Origin: Arachis hypogaea
Taxonomy: Eukaryota; Streptophyta; Magnoliopsida; Fabales; Fabaceae
Direction of reading: 5' to 3'
DNA: 64,000 nucleotides
NCBI RefSeq assembly: GCF_003086295.3
Contig: NC_092051.1
Span: 19,277,940-19,341,939 of the forward strand
Position numbers and translations under genes: made by a program. The notes under the pieces are model-generated. The model did no database searches, had not been told where the DNA came from, and saw only the letters and a list, made by a program, of their open reading frames with translations. Shown one piece after another: positions 1-13,515 of this stretch (its first letter is position 1; each line of letters starts with the position of its first letter).

Positions 1-984
1 ATCTAGCTTATACCACGAAGATTCTGATTAAGAGATCCAAGAGATACTCATTCAATCTAAGGTAGAACGGAAGTGGTTGTCAGGCACGCGTTCATAGGGA
101 ATGATGATGATTGTCACGTTCATCACATTCAGGTTGAAGTACGAATGAATATCTTAGAAGCGGAATAAGTTGAATTGAATAGAAAAACAGTAGTACTTTG
201 CATTAATCCTTGAGGAACAGCAGAGCTCCACACCTTAATCTATAGAGTGCAGAAACTCTACCGTATGAAAATACATAAGTGATAATGGTTCAGGCATGGC
301 CGAATGGCCAGCCCCCATGAAAGTCTAAGATAGCATAAAACTGATCAAAGATGTCTAATACAATAGTAAAAAGTCCTATTTATAATAAACTAGTTACTAG
401 GGTTTACAGAAGTAAGTAATTGATGCATAAATCCACTTCCGGGGCCCACTTGGTGTATGCTTGGGCTGAGCTTGAATGTTACACGTGTAGAGGTAAATCT
501 TGGAGCTGAACGCCAGTTTGTAACGTATTTTTGGCGTTCAACTCTGGCTTGTGACGTGTTTCTGGCGTTTAACAATAGACAGCAGCGTAGAACTGGCGTT
601 CAACGCCCTTTTACGTCATCTAAACTCGGCCAAAGTATGGACAATTATATATTGCTGGAAAGCCCTGGATGTCTACTTTCCAACGCAATTGGAAGTGCGC
701 CATTTTAAGTTCTGTAGCTCCAGAAAATCCACTTTGAGTGCAGGGAGGTCAGAATCCAACAGCATCAGCAATCCTTCTTCAACCTCTGAATTTGATTTTT
801 GCTCAAATTCCTCAATTTCAGCCAGAAAATACCTGAAATCACAGAAAAACACACAAACTCATAGTAAAGTCCAGAAATGTGAATTTAACATAAAAACTAA
901 TGAAAACATCCCTAAAAGTAACCAGATTCTACTAAAAATATACTAAAAACAGTGCCAAAAAGCGTATAAATTATCCGCTCATCA
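1..984 (-). mobile_element. Partial LTR of a Ty3/gypsy-type retrotransposon (FIDEL-like), cut by window start
   Basis: Read on the minus strand, the segment begins at 984 with TGATGAGCGGATAATTTATA, which I recognise from memory as the start of an abundant Arachis LTR. It runs to the window edge without reaching its other end. Around 500-610 it carries repeated ggcgttcaac-type motifs that are common in this LTR class. No coding sequence is present. If intact, the 5-bp TSD on this side would be ccctc (985-989), but the other copy lies outside the window. The family name is recalled, not searched. Confidence 0.65.
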
Positions 985-1116
985 CCCTCATTATATGTCT
1001 AGAACTCAAATGAACCGAAAATTACTAATACATGAATCGAAATTTATGTTAATAAAAATCAAAACTTTTTTAATCCTCTTTGGGATAATTCATATCCTGT
1101 GCATCATAAAGGCTGG

Positions 1117-2558
1117 TGATAAACCACTATTTTATGGTTTATCTTATGCTCAATTGAGTGGATTTTATCAACTCTTTACCCACTTATTCATAATATTTGC
1201 ATGGTTTTACATTTGCCTTCCTAATTATGTGCTATGATTGAAAACATGCTTCTTTGATCTTACAATTGCTAATATTAATACTCTCTTATTACCATTAGAT
1301 GTCTTGATATGTGTGTTAAGTGATTTCAGAGATTATATGGCAGGAATGGCTCAGAGGATGGAAAGGAAGCATGCAAAAGTGGAAGGAATACAAGAAGTTG
1401 GAGAAATTGCTAAGCTGTCCAGCCTGACCTCTTCGCACTCAAACGGCTATAACTTTAGCTACAGAGGTCCAAACGACGCGGTTCCAGTTGCGTTGGAAAG
1501 CTAACGTCCGGAGCTTCGATTTAATATATAATATGCCATAGTTTCCCTGATGCTAGATGATGCGACTGCGTGACCCATGCGGCCACGTCGCAATGACGAA
1601 AAACCAGCGTGGCAGATTTCGCAACCAGCGATTTCTGGGCTGTTTCTGACCCAGTTTGCGGCCCAGAAAACACAGATTAGAGGCTATAAAGTGGGAGAAT
1701 GCATCCATTCAAAAACAAGCTCTCATATTCACAATTTTAGGAGTAGATGTAGTTTTTAGAGAGAGAGGTTCTCTCCTCTCTCTTAGGATTAGGATTTAGG
1801 ACTTCTCTTAGTTTTAGGAGTGACTCTCAATCCCAGGTTCTTTATTTTTATTTAATTTATGAACTCTTCCATGTTACATATAATTTTATTAATTAATGTT
1901 ATTTGAGGTATTTCAATTCATGATTGCTTTCTTTTATTTACATGATTACTGCTTCCCATCTGAAGACATTTTTATTCCAGTAGATTTACTTTTCCCCTTT
2001 TGGTTTTGGTTAAGAAATCAGTAACTCAACATTATCAAACTCAACATAACTGATAATCGCTATCTTGCTAATTGAACTGAACTTCAATAATCCTAACTTT
2101 TTCTTATGAATTAAATAGGATTCGAAGGTCAAACTAATTAGTCCCTTGACTTTCCTTTGCTTTAGTAAAGGTTAACTAAGTGGAATTTAGATTCAACTTT
2201 CATTATTGTTGAGAGAGATAATTAAGTTGGACTTCCAATTTCTCTTACCTTGCCAAAAGTTTACTTTACAGTTTTATTTATTTTAATTACCATTTAAATT
2301 ATTTGTCATATAACATATTCCCACCTTACTTCCAAAACCCCAATTTACAAACTCATAACCAATAATAAGAATATACCTCCCTGCAATTCCTTGAGAAGAC
2401 GACCCGAGGTTTGAATACTCGGTTATCAATTTCAAAGGGGTTTGTTACTTGTGACAACCAAAACGTTTGTATGAAAGGACTTTTGAAGGTTTAAAAATTA
2501 TACTTGCAACGAGGATTTATCCGCAAATTTCTAGACCACGCAAAAGTTTCTCTCATCA
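1117..2558 (+). mobile_element. Solo LTR (about 1.44 kb) with 5-bp TSD GCTGG
   Basis: The segment begins TGATAAACCACTA and ends TCTCTCATCA, so its ends form the short inverted repeat TGAT/ATCA. It is bounded by GCTGG at 1112-1116 and again at 2559-2563. A GA/CT-rich stretch near 1757-1785 and the AACGAGGATTTATCCGCAAA motif near 2508 resemble the 3' part of abundant legume gypsy LTRs. There is no internal region, primer-binding site or second LTR, which is what unequal recombination between two LTRs leaves behind. The flanking DNA (985-1116 and 2564 on) reads as one older repeat interrupted here. Confidence 0.75.
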
Positions 2559-3271
2559 GCTGGAAGTTGCCTGAATCATTGATCCACCATCTAAAAGGTT
2601 CAACTGCAAAAAAGAAAATAAATTATATATTAGCAAAATGCACAAACGAATTTTTTCCCTCATTAAAAGCAAATCAATGTTACCTCACTTAAAGCTGGCT
2701 TTTTTCTTTTTCTTTGTTGCATTTGTGATCTTTTTTTTCATATTTGATCCCAAACTTAAAAACTGCGGATATTGGATCCGATCTGATGATTTGCGTTTAG
2801 AATGAACCGAAAATATTATCAAACCGAAACCACTGTATAATACTAAATAAACCGAACATTGTCCATTATATAAATTCAAATTCAGAACACCTGCGTCTGG
2901 AATGAACCAAGAAATACCTCAAAACAAAACCAATATACAATACCAAATGAACAGAAAATTGTGTTCATAAACAACTGGATTTAGCGATTGTATTCCATTC
3001 ATTTCAATTCAAAATTTAATAATCCAAAGCTCGTCTGCTTGATTCGATTCAGAAGAATAATCTAAATCGCTCTCATTCAACTGATTTGAAATTGAATCAT
3101 TCATTGTTTTGATATGCTATTGAAATTTGAAAACGAAGAAGAAATCTAAAATCTGAAAACGAAGAAGATAATGAAGAAGATATATGCAATGCAGATCAAA
3201 GAAGAAAACGAAGAAGAATAGGAAGAAAATATATACAATGCAGATCGAAGAAGAAAACGAAGAAGAACATG
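2559..3271. repeat. Old repeat flank with aaccgaaa and gaagaagaaaacg motifs
   Basis: This stretch holds no gene. It contains repeated 'aaccgaaa' words (2810-2950) and GAAGAAGA-rich low complexity (3130-3270). Similar GAAGAAG text resumes just after the CACTA element (7309-7420). It therefore appears to be an older repeat that was split first by the solo LTR and then by the CACTA element. I cannot define its ends. Confidence 0.4.
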
Positions 3272-4299
3272 CACTACAAGAAAATGAAACATTTGTAATA
3301 AAAAATTTGTATCAAATTTAAAATTGTTACAAATTATGATTTTTTTGTAACAATAATTAGTTATTGTTACAAAATAAGAATATTTTGTAACAAAAAAAAA
3401 TTGTTACAAAACATTTCAATATTTTGTAACAACGTGATTCTTTTTGTTACAAATTATGTTGGCTTTCGTATCGAATCGTTGTTTTGTTGCAAATTGTTAT
3501 AATATTTTGTAACAAAAGATTATATTGTTGCAAAAATTTAAAATATTTTGTAACAAAATATCTATTTGTCTCAAAAGCTCTAAATATTTTGTAATAAAAA
3601 ATTAATTTGTCACAAAATACAATATTTTTGTAACAAGTTATTTATTTATCACAAAATTCAAAGATTTTATAGTTAATAAAATTTTTATTTTAACATATTA
3701 AAAGTAAGATTTCGAATTTTTAAAAATTAACATAATGAGTTATTTATGATTTATTATATTTATTTAAGATTTTATATTTAAAAATTTATTTTACTAAAAA
3801 TATTTAAGTTAAATTAATGATACTTTGAGTTTAAAAATTAAATAATAAATCATTTATGATTTATTATATTTATTCAAAATAAATTTTTAGATATTTTTAT
3901 ATTAAACGAGATATTTTTTATTTATAATTTAAAATGTTAATATTTTAAAAATATAAAAATTTTATATAATTTAATTTAAATATTTAAAATTTTTGAATTC
4001 AATACTTTAATTTTTATAAATAAAAAAATTTAATTTGATTATCTCTAATTTTATCTTAATTAATATTTATTTAAAAAAATTTATAAATTAATAACAAAAT
4101 AATAGTTTAAAAATAATTAATTTAATTTTCTCTAATTCTTAAAATTAGTGTATTTATTTAAAAATACTTTGAGATTTTATAGTTAAATAATATTTTTATA
4201 TAATTATTATTAAATTAAAATTAATTTTTAATTACTATACTACTCCATTCTTATTAAAAATACTTAAATTATCTAAACATTAACCCTAATACAACTCTC

Positions 4300-4840
4300 T
4301 CTCACTCCACCCCCTAAACCTAGCCGCCAATCCCCCCTTCCCAAAACACATTTGCCCAGCGAAAAGGAAAGTAAGAGAAAGAAAAACAGAAATAGGGAAA
4401 ACTGGGAAAGAGAAAGAAGAGAAGGAGAGGGGGAAGGAGGGGAGGACGACGCCGGCGGACATCACTGTCGCCGCGCTGTCATGTCACACCCAGAGGAGAG
4501 AAGGCGCCGTCGGGCAAGTGCCAAGGAGAGAGAGAGAGAGCGCGTCGTGCCTGTCGCGAGCCTGCTGTTAGAAGAGTCGTCGTCGCGCCCAGCCACCATC
4601 GTCGCTGTTCAAGCCGCCAGACTGCCGCATGCAAGGAGCTTCCCGTTTCGCCACTGTCTTGCCGAGCCAGGGGAGAGAGCGCCGTTGAGAGAGGAGACAT
4701 CGTGATAGAGAAACCGTGCCGCGAAGGATGAGACCGTTGTCGCCGAGGCTCCGCCACCGCCCAACTGCCGTCGCCGAAGCCGTGATGCCGTCTCTGCGCC
4801 AGCAGGGAGAAGCAGCCTTTGAGTGTGTAAACTCCAATAA
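4300..4840. other. GC-rich purine/pyrimidine-biased island inside the CACTA element
   Basis: In an AT-rich neighbourhood this block is rich in C-runs (4300-4340), GA-runs (4360-4450) and CCG/GCC words (4440-4800). It looks like the 5'UTR and first-exon CpG-rich DNA of a plant gene, but I recognise no protein domain in any frame. Overlapping open frames on both strands are explained by base composition. Similar islands occur in the Mutator-like elements at 38690-39240 and 42050-42480. A captured gene start is plausible but not shown. Confidence 0.4.
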
Positions 4841-5854
4841 CCTTCCTTTTCCATTTTAATATCAAGTTTTTTATTATTTTTAATTTTTGGGGATGAAATT
4901 TCTTTTGTGATTTAAAGACCATAACTTTGATTTCTTCTGAACTTTTTGGCTACGAGCTCTAATTCATGCCATTCTGAAGAATGAGTTTATTACTGATGAT
5001 GAATAGTGAACATTATTAAAGATTATTGAACTGTTATTATTATGAGTAATGATTTTTTTAAGTTTTTCTGTTATAAGTAATTTAGATTATTTTGTTGTAC
5101 AGTAATTATGGAACTGTTCTTGTTGTTCACATGTTGTATTTTTTATTTAATTATGAAATTGTTCTTGTTGTGTTTATTCAGTATTGTGTTTATTTAATTA
5201 TTCAGTGTTGTGTTTAGCTTGATCAGATTTAGCCTAGTGCATCTGTGCGTGTAGGAAGTGAGCTATTATCTTGTTGTTAGAGTTTTTTTTTTCTTTTGTC
5301 CTAACTCTAAAGATGATCTTGAATTTCAAATTTATTATTAAGTTACTGGATAAGTAACCAGCATATATTATATATTGTTATAATTGTGAGATGGTCGATT
5401 TTGTTGTCATCACATGTCAAATCTGTCTTATGAAACTTTATAGTATGATTATGTAAAAATATGAGAAGAATAAAATTTTGTGGTTCATCTTATTCTTATT
5501 TCCATTTTCATTTATGTTTCTGTCAATCATCCCACTTTGGCTGCTTTGCACCAAGTGATAAAGAGCTTTTGTTTGAGGGAGGGGGATGATTTACATTATT
5601 TGTTTACCTAAAAGGACTTTGATATTGCAAATATGTTGACTTATGTGTTTCTTAGCTTTCTTTTCCTTTATTAAGTGTGCACTATGAGGCTTTGCATCTT
5701 GTCCCTATATTATGCTGCTTTATGATAAATAATTGTTACTGAGAATAACATGTTATTTTTCTTTTGATAGTTTGTAATATTATCTTTCACATCTTGTCCC
5801 TAATTTATCTACATATTTTTAACTTTGAATAAAGTCTAGTATATATATTTTGTT

Positions 5855-6150
5855 TTGCATGAAAAACTTAGTACAAGGGAAAAGTTGGCTAGACTTGACA
5901 TTATTTTGGAAGAGTTCTCAAATTGTGTTTTGTGTGGAGAGGTCATAAAAACTGTCCACTGTCTCTTTTTTCAGATGCAAGATTTCATAGAGTATTTTGG
6001 GAGCAGCGTTGAAGGAGAAAAAGTTTGGTGTGGCTATGGTTAGGGAATGCTTTGTCATGTTTTGAAACATGGCTAGAACTAAAAATGCCTAATAAAGTAA
6101 AAGAGATATGGTGCTTTGTCTTTTATGCTATAATTTGGTATTTTGACATG
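5855..6150 (+). pseudogene. LINE reverse-transcriptase zinc-binding (zf-RVT) fragment inside CACTA
   Basis: One frame reads TREKLARLDII, then NCVLCGEVIKTVHCLFFQ. This matches the 'T.DRL.RLGI..C.LCG..ET..HLFF.C' pattern of the zinc-binding domain that follows reverse transcriptase in plant L1-type LINEs. After a frame change, 6025-6150 still reads WLWLGNAL and KVKEIWCFVFYAIIWYF, similar to the W-rich stretch downstream of that domain. The final cysteine position is lost (Q instead of C). It is a relic with no start or promoter, probably inserted in or captured by the CACTA element. Confidence 0.6.
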
Positions 6151-6442
6151 AATCTCACTTTTTTTGCATGGAACTTTGTGAGTGTAAAAGTATGAAAAGT
6201 ATTATTAGAGTTTACATTATGTTATTTTGCATGTTTGATCTTGTGTTTATGGTGTCATGGAGCAGAGTTTTTGTAATGTTATGATTGGGTTTATCTATTT
6301 TTTTGGGGGGGGGGGGGAAATGTTGGACTGGGTTTCTTGAAGGATAAATTACTGCAATATGCGGTATATGGGAGTTTATAGGGAGGGGAGTTAAAGGATA
6401 GAATATAAACTTGATACTATATTGAATTTTCTGTTGGTACAG

Positions 6443-6550
6443 CATAGATTGAGATTGGGGAAGTACAAGAGAGATTTGCATTCTTTGCAAAAGGAAAGGA
6501 AAATCTTGCAGGCTGTGTGGAGCCCTGAAGGCAAATTAATCACCATTCCT
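6443..6550 (+). pseudogene. Captured exon of a RIC1-like (Rab GEF subunit) gene
   Basis: The segment encodes HRLRLGKYKRD, then ILQAVWSPEGKLITIP. This closely resembles the N-terminal WD-like part of plant RIC1-like proteins, partners in a guanine-nucleotide exchange factor acting on Rab6-type GTPases at the Golgi (recalled pattern: RVRLGKYKRD...LQAVWSP..KLIAV). An AG acceptor precedes it (6441-6442) and a GTAAGT donor follows (6551), so both splice borders were carried along. No other RIC1 exon is visible nearby. It is a transduplicated gene fragment inside the CACTA element, on the plus strand. The identification is from memory. Confidence 0.65.
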
Positions 6551-7308
6551 GTAAGTTAGTGGAAAAAACTTAGTGGAAAAATTATAATTAGTGTTATATC
6601 TTTTTTCTAACTTTTTTGTTTCGATTTTTCTTATTTACAGGAGTGTTGAAATGGTGACCATATGCTACCTTGAGGGCTCAAGAATGTTTTGATGCATAAA
6701 GACACTAATCTATGTTAGAACTTTTATGTTTTGGTTGAACTTTTATGTTAGAACTTTTATGTTTTGGTTGAACTAATCAATGTACTCACTAGCTAATGTT
6801 ATTTTGTTTCAAGACAATTTTAGCTAAAAGGATCTTGTTTGACTTATGTATGTTTTTGCATATTATATACATGTAAACTTGTTTATTAAAATCGTTAATA
6901 TATTAGTTAATTTAAAAAATAATTTAGTAAATTATGCATGTAATTTGTAATAAAAAAAGTTACAAAATAATTAATTTGCTTTCGTAACTAAAGAAAAAAT
7001 GTTACAAAATCATGTTACATTTTGTAACAAAATTTTTTGATAGGAAAAAAATTGACTGTCACGAAAAATACCTTCAAAATCAAAATTTGTTATCACTTTT
7101 GTAACGGTTTCTCGTTTTTTGTATCAAAAAAAATTGTTACAAAATATGGTACTGAACTGTAATAGTTCCATTTTTCGTTACAAAAACTTTTTGTAAAGGG
7201 ACTTACTGCAATGGACCTTTTTTTTGTTACAAAAAACTTTTGTTTCAAAATTTTGACGTTTTGTAACAATATTTTTTGTTACAAATACGCCTTTTTCTTG
7301 TAGTGATG

Positions 7309-8391
7309 AAAGCTTTACATTGAAGAAGAGAAGCTCTACGTTGACATAGAAGAACGAAGAGAAGGTTTACGTTGATACGTTGAGGAAGAAGCTTTACGTT
7401 AATAGGGAGGGGGCGCGTGATCCAAAAATAACTTGGTTGACTAGGTTAGGGAACTGACATGGATATGGAGTATTATTGTTTTCAAAAATACTATTCTTAC
7501 ACTAAAATCAGATACTAATATTAATTACTAATATATTTATGTATATACATATGTAGTTTAATTTATTCTCAACGTGTATTTATATTGTAATATAAATTTT
7601 ATATTAATGACTAATTTTAGTAGCTGATTTACTACAAAAGTACAAAAATATCTTCTTTAATGTTGTATTTTTCTTCTTCTTCTTCTTTTCCTTATTTTTT
7701 TCTTTCTTTTAGTTGAATGAATCTTGATTTATCCTCTTCCTAGTCATTTTGCAGCATTATGTGTTTCTTCTTTTTCTTTGTTTGATTCTTTTTTTATTTT
7801 TATTCTTGTTAAGAGAGTAAAATAAGAAAAAACTTGAGAAAATAAAACAAAAAAAAAAGATGAATAAGAAAAAAAAGAAGATGATGATGAAAAAGAAGAA
7901 GAAGAAGTAGCAGAAGATGAGGAGGAGAAAGAGAAAGAGTTTTGAATTATGCAGAATTTATTAGAATAAAAATACACCAAAATTTCTTAACAAATACATA
8001 TAAATTTCTTAGTTTTTTACATCGAAATTTTGCTACAAAAGCATAAAATGTCTTCTTTAATGCTATATTTTTTTTCTTCTTCTTCTTTTTATTTCTTTTT
8101 TTCTTTTAGTTGAATGAATGTAGGTTCATTATTTTTATTCTTATTAAAAGAGTAAAATAAAAAAATTGAGAATGTAAAACAAGAAAGAAAAGATGAATAA
8201 GAAAAAAGAAAAATGATGATGATGAAAGACCTAGAATACTTTATATAACCTAACGCAAGTAGTTATAGAATGATTAACACTTTAATACTGCGACATCTCA
8301 TTAGCAAGTTAATGTGCAGAAATAATCGAATAAATTGTGTGCTTTTTGGTCAGGTTGTAGATAATATTCTCCCTCACCTTGAAGAAGGAAG
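7309..8391. repeat. Low-complexity and imperfect direct repeats
   Basis: There is no gene. Two imperfect direct copies share 'acaaaag.acaaaa.tatcttctttaatg', a TTCTTC-rich tract and 'ttttagttgaatgaat'. The first copy spans about 7630-8020 and the second about 8028-8230. The 3' part of the unit (aataaaaatacacc.aa.tttcttaacaaatacacataaa) recurs at 7956-8000 and again at 8940-8982, beyond the element at 8402-8888. This indicates a tandem duplication whose second copy was later interrupted. GAA/GATGAT runs on one strand give spurious Ser/Phe-rich open frames. Confidence 0.55.
7478..7632. mobile_element. MITE-like element, 'ctactaaaatcag' family
   Basis: The left end reads acactaaaatcagatacta and the right end reads gactaattttagtagctgatt, so the ends are inverted copies of each other around an AT-rich core that includes a 'tttaatttatt' stretch. 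Relatives occur at 27545-27730 and, interrupted, at 37997-40262. I could not fix a TSD here. Confidence 0.5.
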
Positions 8392-8401
8392 GGTTGGACC
8401 C

Positions 8402-8888
8402 TATGAAGGACGGACACTTTGCTGAGTTGCCGTGTCTGCGTGTCGGACACATTTCGGACACGACACTCACCGACACTCATCCGACACGTGTGTCTGCTGT
8501 GTCCAAACCGTGTCTCAATAAAAAATAAAAAATTCTTCTCCGGACACACTTGGACACACCTAAATAACATCACGTATCAGTGTGTCCGGTCTTATTCTTA
8601 ATATATATTCTTAAAATAAATTTAGATATAGTATATATTATTATTTATTAAAATAAAAAATATTTTAAATACTTGATATAATTAAAATAAGACATTAAAA
8701 ATAATTTAAAAAATTAATTTATATTTTAATATACATAAAATATTAAAATATTATTACAGTTTATCTAAAAATACTTTATATTTTATACGTATACGTGTCC
8801 CCGTGTCCTGTAAGATTTTAAAATTTGCGTGTCGACGTGTCCCGTGTCGTGTCGTGTCCCGTGTCCGTGTCAGTGTCCATGCATCATA
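8402..8888. mobile_element. 487-bp TIR element built from GTGTC/GACAC words, 10-bp TSD
   Basis: The 10-bp sequence GGTTGGACCC occurs at 8392-8401 and 8889-8898. Between the copies, the left end (TATGAAGGACGGACACT) matches the reverse complement of the right end (TATGATGCATGGACACT) at 14 of 17 positions. Inside each end are many tandem GTGTC/GACAC words, and the middle is AT-rich. There is no coding capacity. The TSD length and terminal structure suggest a Mutator-type non-autonomous element, although 10 bp is one more than usual. Confidence 0.7.
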
Positions 8889-8898
8889 GGTTGGACCC

Positions 8899-9774
8899 CT
8901 CATTGTTGTGTTGAGTTATGAATTATGCAAAACTTATCAGAATAAAAATACACCGAAGTTTCTTAACAAATACACATAAATTTATTAGTTTTTACACCAA
9001 AATTACTTAATGATTGTGATACGCAAACTCAGTTCGAAAACAAGTATACAAACAAGACTAAATTATGAAAAAAAACACATCCAAATTAATTTTGCATTAG
9101 ACAATGTCATTAAGATGACAAAAATTCAACGATAACGATAATAATAACGACGATAATGATAAAGAAGATGACGATAACGATGATAATGATGACGATATAA
9201 TGATAACGATGATGATGATGATGATGGAAAAGAAGGAGGAGGAAAACAAACGAGAAGAAAAAATCAAACGAAAAAAAGGAAGAGGAGTAGGAGAAGGTAG
9301 TGATGGTGGTGGTGACGACGATAACGAAAGGAAAAAAAGAGAAAAAAGAAGAACAAGAAAAAACAGCAACTGAGATATTAGTAAGAAGAAGAAGAGAAAG
9401 AAGAGGAGGAGAAGAAGAAGAAGGAAACGGAGAAGAAGGAAATGGATGGAGAAGGAGAAGGAGAAGGAGAAGGAAACGGAAAAGGAGAAGGCGCATGATT
9501 TGCAAAGCAGTTATAACAACTTGGTTAGACTTGATTAAGTATTTTGTTTAGATGTAGAATTTTATTCATTTTTTTTAAGCATGTTTTAATGTTAATGATA
9601 AGATGGAATCAATAAAGTAAAAAAATAAATATTTAATCATTCTTGAAAAATCAAAAGAGAATTCATCCTTAAACACTTCTTACTTATCCTTACTAAATAA
9701 GGAGTGTTGCACTCCATGTTAATTGAAAAAATTTCAGCTCTCAATTTATTATATTTTATATCAATTATTCAAAT
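8899..9774. repeat. Low-complexity GAT/GAA tract, no gene seen
   Basis: After the end of the interrupted repeat (to about 9004), the sequence is dominated by GATGATAACGAT words (9120-9230) and GAAGAAGGAGGA words (9230-9490). Open frames here are only Ser/Phe/Ile runs or Arg/Glu runs and are not credible genes. The tail (9490-9545, gcgcatgat...aacttggtta) resembles 7410-7440 (gcgcgtgat...aacttggttg), so the same old repeat family probably ends at both places. Confidence 0.45.
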
Positions 9775-9962
9775 TTAAAATTTAGAGTTTAGAGTTTAAA
9801 ATTTAGAGTTTAGAGTTTATAATTTAAGATTTATGAGTCAGAATTTTAGGATTTAAAATTTAAAATTTAGAATTTAGAATTTGACATTTAGAATTTAGTG
9901 TTTAAAATTTAAAATTTAGAATATAGAATTTAGTCTTTAAAATTTAACCTTTAAAGTTCAAG
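9775..9962. repeat. Degenerate telomere-like TTTAGAG/TTTAGAATT repeats
   Basis: About 190 bp is made almost entirely of 7-8-bp units such as tttagag, tttaaaa, tttagaa and ttaggat. These look like decayed copies of the plant telomere unit TTTAGGG or a related satellite. No unit is perfectly maintained. There is no gene. Confidence 0.5.
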
Positions 9963-10890
9963 AAGTAGTTTTGTACAATTGCACTTCTTACTTTTTTTGG
10001 AATGTATTAATATTCAGCTATTCGTCAAAAAAAAAAAAAAAAAGATAATTCCTAAAATGATCTTAGAATTTTCAAACGCAAATCAAAATAGGTCCTCACT
10101 TTCATAATTAATCAAATAATAAGTCCTTTAAATTTACTTTGGTGAATTTCCATTCGTCTCTCATCAAAACTTCTGTTAGTGCAGTACTGATTTGAATTAG
10201 TAATAAGCACCAATATGGCATACTAAGATAATCAAAATAATGTGTTAAATGATTGATTAGACTCAATTTAGTCTCATCCCTAATATAAAATCTTAATCCC
10301 AAAATTAGAGCAAAATCTTCATGTTCATCTTTTATTCTCCTCTCAGTACAAGAGTATTACTTTTTTTTTTTTTTTGCTTGTTGAGTAACTAAATGTGGAA
10401 ATGATAAATTTTTCATTCAATACTCTAGACTCTGGAACTGAATTGAAAGTTCATACTCTATATCAAACTTGCATTTCATTGTCACCGCGTCTAACGTTAA
10501 CAGAGTAATTAACTTAATCCTTGCTTTATTCTTAATTGGATAACTAAGAATGACGAATAGTGATGTGGTGTTTTTTTATTGTTTCTGCTTTATTATGATT
10601 TACAATTGGATAAATAAGAATAATTAAAATGCCACTCTAATAATTTTACTAATAGCAGGTACATGAATGGATAATAAAGGAAAGCCATATTATTATACAT
10701 AGTTGTTACATCAAAAACCTGTATTACACATAAAACTGAGACATCATGTAGTATCTACCTAGCCAATCAACTAGAATAGACTTGGACTAATATCTTTCTA
10801 TATTTTTAAGGAAGTTAGATTCCAACATTTTCCAATAAAACAGTGTTATACATCTGGATCATGTATTGATAGATGTAAAATTACCCTTAT
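9963..10890. other. AT-rich intergenic DNA downstream of AKR copy 1
   Basis: No supported gene. The stretch contains poly-A/poly-T tracts (10028-10043, 10361-10374) and includes the 3' flank of the AKR gene transcribed leftwards. I see no transposon ends. Confidence 0.4.
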
Positions 10891-13137
<2,247 letters not shown>

Positions 13138-13372
13138 TATTATGCTGCTTCACTCCTCAGTCGTAAATTGCAAGTTTGCAACTGTACAGTGTACGTAATG
13201 ATCGAGGATGGATGGATGGATGAATGCATATGGTCGTGTATGGACAAATATCTTCCCAACGAAAGGTTCATGTGTTTTACTAAAGATAACTCAACAAAAA
13301 TATCCTCTCATCGACAAAATTATTTATAAATTTATTAACAATAAAAGCATTTTTAAAATATGATAAAAATAA

Positions 13373-13515
13373 AGGTGGAAATTCAGATGCAGTCGACTTC
13401 ACGTGAAGTTGATACTTGAGAGCCGTTAGATGATTTGATTAATTTGACTAAATTTTCATCTAACGGCTCTCAGATATCAACTTCACGTGAAGTGGACTTC
13501 AGCTGAGTTTTCACC
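13373..13515. mobile_element. Palindromic MITE, 143 bp, upstream of AKR copy 1
   Basis: The left half (aggtggaaattcag...cttcacgtgaagttgatac...gagagccgttagatga) is the near-perfect inverted copy of the right half, giving a fold-back structure with the core word CTTCACGTGAAG on both sides. I recognise the sequence type as a frequent legume MITE. Flanks are A-rich, so no TSD can be fixed. It lies about 240 bp upstream of the AKR start codon and could affect that promoter; this is inference. Confidence 0.65.

Larger units (their letters stand above)
3272..7305. mobile_element. Non-autonomous CACTA (En/Spm-type) DNA transposon
   Basis: The element begins CACTACAAGAAAA and ends TTTTTCTTGTAGTG, the hallmark CACTA termini. 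It is flanked by the 3-bp TSD ATG (3269-3271 and 7306-7308), the size expected for this superfamily. Both subterminal regions (about 3290-3660 and 6945-7290) are crowded with TTGTTACAAA/TTTGTAACAA words in both orientations, matching the subterminal motif arrays that bind TNP-type transposase. No transposase reading frame is visible in the 4.03 kb. The interior instead holds a GC-rich island (4300-4840), a LINE-like zinc-finger fragment (5855-6150) and a RIC1-like exon (6443-6550). It would depend on transposase supplied in trans. Confidence 0.92.

Noticed and set aside
4352..4922. Overlapping open frames on both strands of the GC-rich block in the CACTA element
   Set aside because: Low-complexity, frames on both strands equally long, no recognisable domain; explained by base composition.
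9097..9551. Ser/Ile/Phe-rich and Arg/Glu-rich open frames
   Set aside because: They are translations of GAT/GAA simple repeats and carry no protein-like sequence.
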